Shown here: in pieces, positions 8,940 through 15,547 of the stretch
How positions within the stretch are numbered: position 1 is the first letter of the stretch
Layout: each line of letters opens with the position of its first letter
Assembly (NCBI GenBank): GCA_937959375.1
Contig: CALGLS010000476.1
Span: 1-20,620, forward strand
Reading direction: 5' to 3'
Length of the DNA: 20,620 nucleotides
Source of the DNA: an uncultured Saprospiraceae bacterium
GTDB taxonomy: Bacteria > Bacteroidota > Bacteroidia > Chitinophagales > Saprospiraceae
Notes under the pieces: model-generated
Database searches by the model: none
Told to the model about the DNA's origin: nothing
The model's input: only the letters and a program-made list of their open reading frames with translations
Made by a program: the position numbers and the translations under genes

Positions 8940-9572
8940 ATGACTGATTTTATTCCATTATTCCCATTAAATCTTGTGGTATTTCCCGGTGAGGGATTGA
9001 ATCTACATATTTTTGAACCTCGGTATCGGCAATTGATAAGGGAGGCAGAAGAAAATCGAGTGACTTTTGGAATCCCAGCTATTATTGATGGAAAAATGAT
9101 GGATTACGGAACTGAGGTCAAATTAGAGAGCGTTGAAAAACGCTATAAAAATGGGGAACTTGATATTAAGACACGTGGAGTCGGTATTTTTAAGATTACG
9201 GAATTTTACAAATCGGTTCCAAATAAGCTATATGCTGGGGCTGATATTGAGCGACTTGACTTGGGTGATTCGCATGATAAGTCCTTGAATGTTATTATTC
9301 TAAGTCTGGTCACTGAACTCTTTGCTGCTTTGAAAATAAAAAAAGCCATTCCTAAAAGTAATGAGTCTTTTACCTTGTATGACTTGGCGCATCATGTTGG
9401 TTTTTCATTAGAACAAGAATATAAGTTTCTTTGTATTGACGAAATGGAGGAGCGCCAGGAGTTTATGATCAATCACTTGGAGCACTTGATTCCGGTGGTC
9501 AAGGAGATGGAGCGTCTTCGCAAACGGGTACAGTTGAATGGGCATTTTAAGGAGGAGCGACCGGAGTTCTAA
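8940..9572 (+). CDS. Stand-alone LON substrate-binding-domain protein
   Basis: A 210-residue protein matching the N-terminal substrate-recognition domain of Lon proteases without the ATPase or peptidase parts. The family signature is clear near the start: FPLNLVVFPGE (8-18) followed by LHIFEPRYRQLI (22-33). A beta-rich domain runs to about residue 115 and a helical part fills the rest, ending in a charged tail. There is no signal peptide, so it is cytoplasmic. Such proteins are widespread, and their role is usually only inferred as binding peptides or assisting proteolysis. It is transcribed divergently from the macroglobulin gene across the palindrome array, and nothing downstream is close enough to form an operon. 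The ATG at 8940 gives the N-terminus expected for the family. Confidence 0.9.
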   Translation: MTDFIPLFPLNLVVFPGEGLNLHIFEPRYRQLIREAEENRVTFGIPAIIDGKMMDYGTEVKLESVEKRYKNGELDIKTRGVGIFKITEFYKSVPNKLYAGADIERLDLGDSHDKSLNVIILSLVTELFAALKIKKAIPKSNESFTLYDLAHHVGFSLEQEYKFLCIDEMEERQEFMINHLEHLIPVVKEMERLRKRVQLNGHFKEERPEF

Positions 9573-9768
9573 AGAATAGTTAAAGTGGCAATTTCAGTTC
9601 TTTCTATAGTAGCTCCTTAAAAATTGGGCTTTTAGTTTAATTAGATCGTTAAGTTTGAATTATTTTTCTCTTCCAAATGCCCGATTATCAAGGCTTTCTA
9701 TTCATTCTAACCTTTAATTTCTTAGCCCCTCTTTCTATTCTATCAATTTATCTATATCTTGTCTTCCG

Positions 9769-9987
9769 ATAGCTTAATGCTATTAAAAATCCATTCAGGC
9801 ATCAATAGTTTTGGTCCAACACTATTATCATTAGGACTTTGACTCGTGAGTGACTAGGGCGGGCTCCAAACGTTGACTTGTCCGTTTCCTGATTTATTTC
9901 AGGACAAGGAGATTACTGAACCATTCCGGCTGTCCTAACCATGTATTTCCGGGGTCCAAACACCTCGATCCTTGTTTGGATTTTTTT
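9769..9987 (+). ncRNA. Candidate structured non-coding RNA
   Basis: A run of local hairpins ends in a terminator. The stems are ATAGC-ttaat-GCTAT (9769-9783), AATAGT...ACTATT (9804-9826), CTTGTCC...GGACAAG (9877-9908) with a competing inner stem TCCTGA/TCAGGA (9887-9904), and the terminator stem at 9955-9980 followed by seven T. A GTCCAA-type motif recurs at 9814, 9865 (as CTCCAAAC) and 9954. I cannot match it to 6S, SRP, tmRNA or RNase P RNA. It could instead be an untranslated region or the decayed end of a mobile element. The 5' end is a guess. Confidence 0.25.
9955..9987 (+). terminator. Intrinsic terminator
   Basis: TCCAAAC (9955-9961) and GTTTGGA (9974-9980) form a perfect 7-base-pair stem with a 12-base loop, followed directly by seven T (9981-9987). 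It lies 383 bases after the stop of the gene at 8940-9572, which is far for an mRNA terminator and is one reason to suspect a separate transcript here. Confidence 0.55.
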
Positions 9988-10165
9988 CTTTTCTTTTTTT
10001 CTTATCGATGGTTTTGCTTTTTATCTTAACTCAGCAATTGCTTTGCTTCGCGATGCATACGTCTCTTCGAGCCGCACAGGCTTACTGATCTTTAGGCCTT
10101 CGTAACTTGGGACTTGCATATCGCGGGAACATTCTAATCTTGCCTGGCGGCCAGACAGGTTCTAA

Positions 10166-10196
10166 TTTCAATTCCCATTCTCATTCCTTATCTTTG
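10166..10196 (+). promoter_or_regulatory. Putative promoter abutting the start codon
   Basis: TATCTTTG (10189-10196) fits the Bacteroidota -7 box TAnnTTTG exactly. TTTC at 10166-10169 is one base from the -33 consensus TTTG, with a 19-base spacer. The box ends four bases before the ATG at 10201, so transcription would start at or next to the start codon. Confidence 0.45.
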
Positions 10197-10200
10197 CTGC

Positions 10201-12078
10201 ATGCACAGAGTTTGGAAAGAAGCACATTATCTAATTGCAGCAGTTATTAAACTGGCTGTGGCTATGCTGGTTTTTAGTATTTGTAGAGCACTTTTCTTTT
10301 CATATAATCAGTTGTTGTTTCCGGCTATTAGTTTACAAGAAGTAGGGATTATCTTTTTACAAGGATTGCGCTTTGACTTGGTAGCTGTGACTTACATTAA
10401 TTTGCCCGTTATTTTATCTTATTTGCTTCCGCTAAAACAGCGTGATTTGAAAGGTTACAAGATCTTTCAGTGGTTGTTGTTTTTGTTTTGTAATGGCTTG
10501 GCTTTAATTTTTGAGCTAGGTGACATAGCTTACTTTCCATATTCACTTCGTCGAACAAATGCGGGTGACTTTGGACTCATGGCCAACACTTCTGATCTGT
10601 TTCTGGCGATAGCTGTGGAATATTGGTTTTTGATATTGCTCTATTTCGGATTGCTATTTATGCTTGGTTATTTTGGGTGGAAATGGCGATTGAAATCGGA
10701 GCCGGCTAGACATCATTATTTCATGCAAAGTTTGGTGTTTATTTTAGGTGCTAGCTTTACTTTAGTGGCGGTGCGTGGTGGTCTTCAGATGCGTCCATTA
10801 ATGCCACTTAATGCGAATGAATGTGTAGCAGATTTACGCTTAACGCCATTGGTTTATCCGACTTCACTTAGTCTTTTATTTTCTGCGCAACAGCGGTTTT
10901 TAACAGAGAAAAATTACTTTTCAGAAAAAGAGTTAACAACTATTTTGGGGCCAACCAAAACCAACCCTGAAGTCATGACGAAGCACAATGTATGTATCAT
11001 TGTTTTGGAAAGTTTCGGGAAGGAGTATTCTCAATTTTTTAATCAGAAAAAAGGATACACTCCCTTTCTCGACTCACTGATGAGTGAAGGTTATTATTGT
11101 GAATATTCATTCGCCAATGGTTTGCGCTCCACACAGGGAATTGCAGCAATTACATCAGGAATTCCAGCTTTGATGAATGATCCAATCATGTTTTCTGCCT
11201 ATCAATCTAATCAATTAAATGGCTTGGCTAGTATGCTCAAAAAGAAAGGCTATACTAGCGGATTCTTTCATGGTTCTAACCCTGGCTCTATGGAGTTTGA
11301 AGGCTTTTCTAAAATTTGTGGTTACGATTATTTTTATGACAAAACAGCCTATCCAAACCAGGAAGACTATGATGGTCAATGGGGGATTTGGGATGTCCCG
11401 TTTTTTCAGTTTACTGCAAATACAATGAACAAATATCCTGAACCATTCACCAGTCTTTTGTTCTCTTTGAGTTCACATCATCCTTATGCCGTTGAAGGTT
11501 TTTTCAAAGCAAAACATCCAAACACGCCACCACTCTATCGCGCTGTAAAATACACTGATTTTGCGCTAAGCAAATTCTTTCAAACTGCTCGTAAAATGGA
11601 TTGGTTTGACAACACACTTTTTATCATTACTGCTGATCATACTGGTCAGTCAAAAGATCCTGCTTTCCAAACTAAATTAGGAAAATACGCGATCCCCCTA
11701 CTCTTCTATCATCCGAGTCAGCAACTCAAAGGATCACAAAAACGGGTAGCCTCCCAAATAGACATTCTACCTTCTGTCCTTCAATATTTGCAATACGATG
11801 AACCTTATCGAACATTCGGAAATAGCGTGTTTGAAAAGACAGCTCATAGCTACGCTTTTATGTTTTCTAACCAGGTATATCAAATCATTGATGAGCGTTT
11901 TATTTTGCTCTTTGATGGGGAGAAAACGATTGGTTTATATGACCATACGTCAGATCCTGAATTGAGTAAAAATGTAATGGGTAAATATAAGGAAGACCAA
12001 AAGCGATTGGAACGTCGGATAAAGGCAGAGATTCAGCGCCATCATGCGGGGATGGTGCGGAATGAATTGGGTGACTGA
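10201..12078 (+). CDS. LTA-synthase-like sulfatase-fold membrane transferase
   Basis: A 625-residue inner-membrane enzyme with about five N-terminal transmembrane helices (roughly residues 9-33, 47-76, 84-110, 133-160 and 173-191) and an extracytoplasmic sulfatase-fold domain from about residue 255. Expected metal and catalytic residues can be seen: Glu270 in VLESFG, Thr311 in RSTQG as probable nucleophile, His426-His427 in SSHHPY, and Asp479-His480 in TADHTG. This is the layout of LtaS/OpgB-type enzymes that move phosphoglycerol or phosphoethanolamine groups onto envelope polymers or lipids. In a Gram-negative host without lipoteichoic acid the acceptor is unknown, possibly a glycan or lipid A. 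There is no operon partner: the gene upstream is 628 bases away and the downstream one converges. An internal ATG at codon 22 falls inside the first helix and is a less likely start. Confidence 0.9.
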   Translation: MHRVWKEAHYLIAAVIKLAVAMLVFSICRALFFSYNQLLFPAISLQEVGIIFLQGLRFDLVAVTYINLPVILSYLLPLKQRDLKGYKIFQWLLFLFCNGLALIFELGDIAYFPYSLRRTNAGDFGLMANTSDLFLAIAVEYWFLILLYFGLLFMLGYFGWKWRLKSEPARHHYFMQSLVFILGASFTLVAVRGGLQMRPLMPLNANECVADLRLTPLVYPTSLSLLFSAQQRFLTEKNYFSEKELTTILGPTKTNPEVMTKHNVCIIVLESFGKEYSQFFNQKKGYTPFLDSLMSEGYYCEYSFANGLRSTQGIAAITSGIPALMNDPIMFSAYQSNQLNGLASMLKKKGYTSGFFHGSNPGSMEFEGFSKICGYDYFYDKTAYPNQEDYDGQWGIWDVPFFQFTANTMNKYPEPFTSLLFSLSSHHPYAVEGFFKAKHPNTPPLYRAVKYTDFALSKFFQTARKMDWFDNTLFIITADHTGQSKDPAFQTKLGKYAIPLLFYHPSQQLKGSQKRVASQIDILPSVLQYLQYDEPYRTFGNSVFEKTAHSYAFMFSNQVYQIIDERFILLFDGEKTIGLYDHTSDPELSKNVMGKYKEDQKRLERRIKAEIQRHHAGMVRNELGD

Positions 12079-12186
12079 GGTATTGTGGAGTTCAATCAAA
12101 GCACTTCGAATGAATACTCAAACCACGAACACTAAAATAGAGCGAGTCAGAAGAAGAAAACTAAAGCTCTAACTTCCAGGCTAACT

Positions 12187-13290
12187 TTAATTCTTCTCCC
12201 TATTTTTCAAATCAATTTTCAAAGAAAAGATATTCGATTTTTCAACTAAGGCGACATCTCCTATATCCGTTTGAGAATAGTCAATTGTAAATCGACCTAG
12301 GACTACTCCAATTCCGAAGTTAGGCTGGAAACTCCAAACCTTAGTAGAAGCATCTACATCGTCTAATGACTGCTGGAAATTACCAATACCACCTCTAAAG
12401 AAAATGAACTTGTTGTAACCTAATTCAAAACCGAATTTAGGATCCATATTAAACGACTTAGAACTTACTAATACATTTCGTTGGCCATCTGTCGTAAAGT
12501 CCATATCAAGTGCAGCCGTCAAACTAGTCTTTTTACCTAATGGTGTTGTATAGGCTCCACCCAAAGTAAACTTAGGTCGAGTGATTTCAATACTACTTTC
12601 AGGGATTTCGTTATTCGTTTCTGTAAAGACTTCTTTCTCTTCATCATTTAGCGAGAAGCTCCATGCATTAAACGTTGAAGTGACGTCTCTTGCCATTAAG
12701 CCAAAACTCAATTTATTACCTACTTTATATTGGGCTCCGAAATCAAGTCCAAATCCCCAAGCAGAACCAATATCTCCAATTACACGGCGAATGATTTTTG
12801 CGTTTCCGCCAAGGGACAATTCATTTCCTTTGATCTTAATCTTTCTTGCATAAGAAAGTAGAACCGCATAATCAGCTGCTGAGAAAGAAGTTACATTATC
12901 GTAATTAATGCTTCCATCTTCTTCAATCAATCGAATAGTATATGGGATATCATCAATTCCTAGTCGGATAATGGTTAATCCAACGGCTGAGCTTTTATCT
13001 GCATTTAGTGGCTTGGCAATACTGATGTAATCAAATTTACCAATACCGGCAAACCATTCAGCGTGCATCGCACCTATTTGAAAAGGAGCTTTTAATTGAG
13101 TTAAACCAGCAGGATTCCAATAGCCAGAGGTTACATCATCAACGAAAGCGACCTGCGCATTCGCCATTCCATGTGCTCGAGCGCTTACTCCAATAGCTAA
13201 AAATTCGTTACTGTACTTTCGTTGCCCCCACATAGTAGTTGCGACAAGTAAAAAGCTGATAATCAGTGATGTGCGTGTAATTGTAAACAT
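12187..13290 (-). CDS. PorV/PorQ-family outer-membrane barrel protein
   Basis: A 367-residue protein with a signal peptide (hydrophobic residues about 8-20, probable cleavage near WGQ at 21-23). The family's typical N-terminal motif follows, SARAHGMANAQVAFVDD (36-52), then SGYWNPAGL (55-63). The rest alternates polar and hydrophobic residues as in a FadL-like transmembrane barrel and ends in a strand-like segment. PorV shuttles T9SS cargo to the attachment complex and PorQ-type paralogues have related roles. This copy belongs to the broader family, and I cannot say it is the T9SS PorV itself. It sits beside two genes for proteins with T9SS sorting domains, which fits but does not prove a role in their export. 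The stop is 108 bases from that of the convergent transferase gene. Confidence 0.85.
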   Translation of the reverse strand: MFTITRTSLIISFLLVATTMWGQRKYSNEFLAIGVSARAHGMANAQVAFVDDVTSGYWNPAGLTQLKAPFQIGAMHAEWFAGIGKFDYISIAKPLNADKSSAVGLTIIRLGIDDIPYTIRLIEEDGSINYDNVTSFSAADYAVLLSYARKIKIKGNELSLGGNAKIIRRVIGDIGSAWGFGLDFGAQYKVGNKLSFGLMARDVTSTFNAWSFSLNDEEKEVFTETNNEIPESSIEITRPKFTLGGAYTTPLGKKTSLTAALDMDFTTDGQRNVLVSSKSFNMDPKFGFELGYNKFIFFRGGIGNFQQSLDDVDASTKVWSFQPNFGIGVVLGRFTIDYSQTDIGDVALVEKSNIFSLKIDLKNREKN

Positions 13291-13627
13291 ATGGAGTCAA
13301 TAATTTTTAGTGGAGCTTAGTTTTTGGTCAAAAAATGTGGATCTCTTAGAGTTTATGTATAAATTTTTATGCCAGAATAAAGATATCTATTTAAGTGCTT
13401 ATATGTTAAGTAGTTCGAAGCTAGTACCTTTATTTGCCTTCTAGGCCTATTAAGAGAACCTATTACTCAGCTCAAACGTATAAAAAAAAAGTACATTATA
13501 AGCCATACCTGCATATTTTCAGCGGCTTACTGTCAATTCGGGTACAATTTTAGGAAAATAATAGCTTAGATGTATTATAAGACTTGTAAATTTGATTTTA
13601 AAATTAGATTAGAAAATAAAAATTCAT
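13291..13627. other. Divergent intergenic promoter region
   Basis: This 337-base AT-rich gap lies between divergent genes and contains no coding frame. For the plus-strand gene a good -7 box is listed separately. For the minus-strand barrel gene the only exact -7 match is TACGTTTG on the minus strand (13480-13473), with no recognisable -33 box and a long leader of about 180 bases, so it is weak. TAAGCC (13499-13504) and GGCTTA (13524-13529) form a small inverted repeat between the two putative promoters that could be an operator, but nothing shows this. Confidence 0.4.
13566..13594 (+). promoter_or_regulatory. Putative promoter of the beta-propeller gene
   Basis: TAAATTTG (13587-13594) matches the Bacteroidota -7 box exactly. 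TTAG at 13566-13569, 17 bases upstream, is a poor -33 box. Transcription would begin near 13600, leaving an A-rich leader of about 27 bases before the ATG at 13628, a typical arrangement for this phylum. Confidence 0.45.
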
Positions 13628-15052
13628 ATGAAAAAAATTAAACTTCTTACTCTGTTACTCACTCTCAGTATTGCCTCCTTTGCACAGACGGAATATGAGC
13701 TCGTTACGATAGGTGGCTGGGATGATGACAATTTACCTACCCATTTTTACGGAACGTTTAACGATATTTGGGGTTATGCGGCACCTGATGGTCGGGAATA
13801 CGCGCTGCTTGGTAGCGCAGCTTATGTACACATCATTGATGTAACTGAGCCTGGAAATTATACTGAAATTGAACGTTTTGAAGGAGGAGTGTCAACGGTT
13901 TGGCGCGATATGAAAACCTATCAAGATCGCTTATATGCTTGTTCTGACAATAGCGGAGAAGGTTTAATCATTGTTGACATGAGTGATTTACCTAATTCAG
14001 CAACCAAGACCTACCAAAGTACAGAGTTTTTTAGTTCTGCTCACGATATTTTTGTGGATGAGGCTAATGCTCGTTTGTACGTAGTTGGTGGTTCAAGTAC
14101 AATAGTTATCCTTGATATTACAAACCCTGATAGTCCTCAACTATTAGGAGAACACAGCTTCCCTGGAGGTTCTGGTGCTTATATCCACGATCTATATGTA
14201 CGTGATAACATCGCTTACTGTTCATCTGGATGGGATGGTTTTTTTGTAAGGGATTTTACTGATCCGACCAACCCACAATTAGTAGCTTCACTAGAAACCA
14301 ATGGTTACAACCACTCTAACTGGGTAACTGAAGATGGTAATACCATTATCATTGCAGAGGAAGTACCAACTGGTTTACCTATGCTAATGGTTGATGCGAC
14401 TAATATGATGGATAACGATTTGACGCTTTTATCTACTTTCGTTGATCCGAATATTGAAAATGCACCTTTAACTGATCCTGACGGTGGTAGCTTAGATATG
14501 TATGCTACACCACACAATCCTTATATCTTGGGTGATTTGGCTTATGTTTCTTATTACGAAGATGGTGTGGTGGTATTTGATATCTCTGACCCTAGCGCTC
14601 CTGTTAAAGTAGCTGTTCATGACACACACCCTCAAAATGATGATCCAAATGACTTAGATAATTATGGTTACCATGGTTACGCTGGCTGTTGGGGAGTTTA
14701 CCCATTTTTACCTTCTGGAAATATTATTTTCTCAGATTTTGATTCTGGTTTGACAACTTCAGTATTGGAAATCACATCTTCAACAAATGAGTTGCCAACA
14801 AATATCAACAAATTCGATATTAACCCTACACCTGCTGGGGATTTCCTTAGAGTAAGCATGGAAAGTACTGATGCTGAGACGGTATCTTTGAGAATGGTAG
14901 ATATGAATGGTCGTCTAGTAATGCAAACGACTTCAAATATTAATGGGGCTCAAACCGAAATTTTAGACGTTTCTTCTTTGAGTGCTGGAATGTATTTCTT
15001 AAGTTTGTCAGGTAAAGATCACACCGCTACACGCAAAGTGGTCAAAAAATAA
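13628..15052 (+). CDS. Secreted LVIVD-type beta-propeller, choice-of-anchor B family, with T9SS sorting domain
   Basis: A 474-residue exported protein. The signal peptide (1-19) probably ends at SFA-Q. The middle consists of blade-like repeats of the LVIVD type, with motifs such as HIIDVTEP, LIIVDMSDLP, VILDITNP and VVVFDISDP at the blade ends, so it should fold as a beta-propeller. This matches the choice-of-anchor B family, whose function is not established. Histidine-containing motifs recur at corresponding blade positions (SAHDIF, YIHDLY, YNHSNW, TPHNPY, YHGYAG). Residues 393-474 form a T9SS type A sorting domain with the DINPTPAGDFLRV start and the SAGMYFLSL end, so it should be exported through the outer membrane and anchored or released. 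It is transcribed alone, divergently from the PorV/PorQ-family gene. Confidence 0.92.
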   Translation: MKKIKLLTLLLTLSIASFAQTEYELVTIGGWDDDNLPTHFYGTFNDIWGYAAPDGREYALLGSAAYVHIIDVTEPGNYTEIERFEGGVSTVWRDMKTYQDRLYACSDNSGEGLIIVDMSDLPNSATKTYQSTEFFSSAHDIFVDEANARLYVVGGSSTIVILDITNPDSPQLLGEHSFPGGSGAYIHDLYVRDNIAYCSSGWDGFFVRDFTDPTNPQLVASLETNGYNHSNWVTEDGNTIIIAEEVPTGLPMLMVDATNMMDNDLTLLSTFVDPNIENAPLTDPDGGSLDMYATPHNPYILGDLAYVSYYEDGVVVFDISDPSAPVKVAVHDTHPQNDDPNDLDNYGYHGYAGCWGVYPFLPSGNIIFSDFDSGLTTSVLEITSSTNELPTNINKFDINPTPAGDFLRVSMESTDAETVSLRMVDMNGRLVMQTTSNINGAQTEILDVSSLSAGMYFLSLSGKDHTATRKVVKK

Positions 15053-15071
15053 GGTAAGTGGTATTGGATAG

Positions 15072-15108
15072 ACCGCAAGTGGTTCTTATAACTTGACTAA
15101 CGGTTTTT
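15072..15108 (+). terminator. Possible first terminator after the beta-propeller gene
   Basis: ACCG-CAAGT (15072-15080) pairs with ACTTG (15091-15095) and, after a five-base bulge, CGGT (15101-15104), followed by four more T. It lies 20 bases past the stop codon. It is weaker than the terminator at 15186. Confidence 0.4.
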
Positions 15109-15185
15109 CATCCCTTTTTTATCACTACCCACAAAACGAACAACACGCAGGGAAGCCTGCATATTATAATCCAATGAACATAGGC

Positions 15186-15224
15186 AAGGCTGCTCCGGAA
15201 ACGGTTGCAGCCTTATTTTTTTTT
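15186..15224 (+). terminator. Strong intrinsic terminator
   Basis: AAGGCTGC (15186-15193) and GCAGCCTT (15207-15214) form an 8-base-pair stem that continues as CCG/CGG closed by a GAAA tetraloop (15195-15204). A run of nine T follows (15216-15224). This is a textbook plus-strand terminator, 134 bases beyond the stop of the beta-propeller gene. A smaller stem GCAGG-gaag-CCTGC (15147-15160) precedes it. Confidence 0.85.
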
Positions 15225-15456
15225 GGAGAATGGCGATAAAGTCTAAATTTAAATGACAAGGGCAGTTGCAATGAAGTCTCAATAGTAATTTTAGTTGTAG
15301 TTGCGCGCCTAGATGGTGACCTTCTGACTTGTGAGAACATTTGAATTGATGGACAGGCTATTCATAATAGTATAGATTCTTAACAAGTTCAAATTCAATA
15401 TCCAACAAAACACAATCGAGGGAATTGAGATTAAACTTCTCTCCTACCACCAAAAA

Positions 15457-15491
15457 CAAAAAAATGGCCGTTCCCCAAAGGAAACGACCAT
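15457..15491 (-). terminator. Intrinsic terminator of the giant adhesin gene
   Basis: Read on the minus strand, ATGG-t-CG (from 15491) pairs with CG-g-CCAT (ending 15464) around a further TTCC/GGAA stem and a short loop, followed at once by a run of seven T (15464-15458, sharing the last stem base). It begins 57 bases after the stop codon at 15548. Confidence 0.75.
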
Positions 15492-15547
15492 ATTTATAAA
15501 TCTGTATATCTTATCGGATATGTTCTAAAACATAATCCAGCTCAATA

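Larger units (their letters stand above)
9573..10200. other. 628-base non-coding interval
   Basis: No convincing coding frame is present on either strand. The first 180 bases are AT-rich and featureless to me. From about 9769 to 9987 it holds several hairpins ending in an intrinsic terminator. From 9988 to 10140 it is T-rich, then mixed. CCTGgcggccagaCAGG (10143-10159) is a small inverted repeat of the kind seen in Bacteroidota interspersed palindromes. The word ATCGCGGG at 10120-10127 also occurs in the repeats at 1-257 and 8600-8846. The last 35 bases hold a promoter-like sequence for the next gene. Confidence 0.6.

Noticed and set aside
9740..9835. Minus-strand frame ending in a plausible-looking tail (MPEWIFNSIKLSEDKI)
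   Set aside because: The frame is closed by a stop a short distance upstream, in the CCCTAG context near 9856, leaving fewer than 35 codons; too little to call a gene or pseudogene.
9760..9990. Left end of an IS110-type element with a bridge RNA on the minus strand
   Set aside because: The stem-rich minus strand prompted the idea, but no transposase fragment, target duplication or second end can be seen, so only an unassigned RNA candidate is reported.
12079..12186. Terminator between the convergent transferase and barrel genes
   Set aside because: The AGAAGAA/TTCTTCT arms match only partly, the right arm overlaps the barrel gene's last codons, and no T tract follows in either direction.
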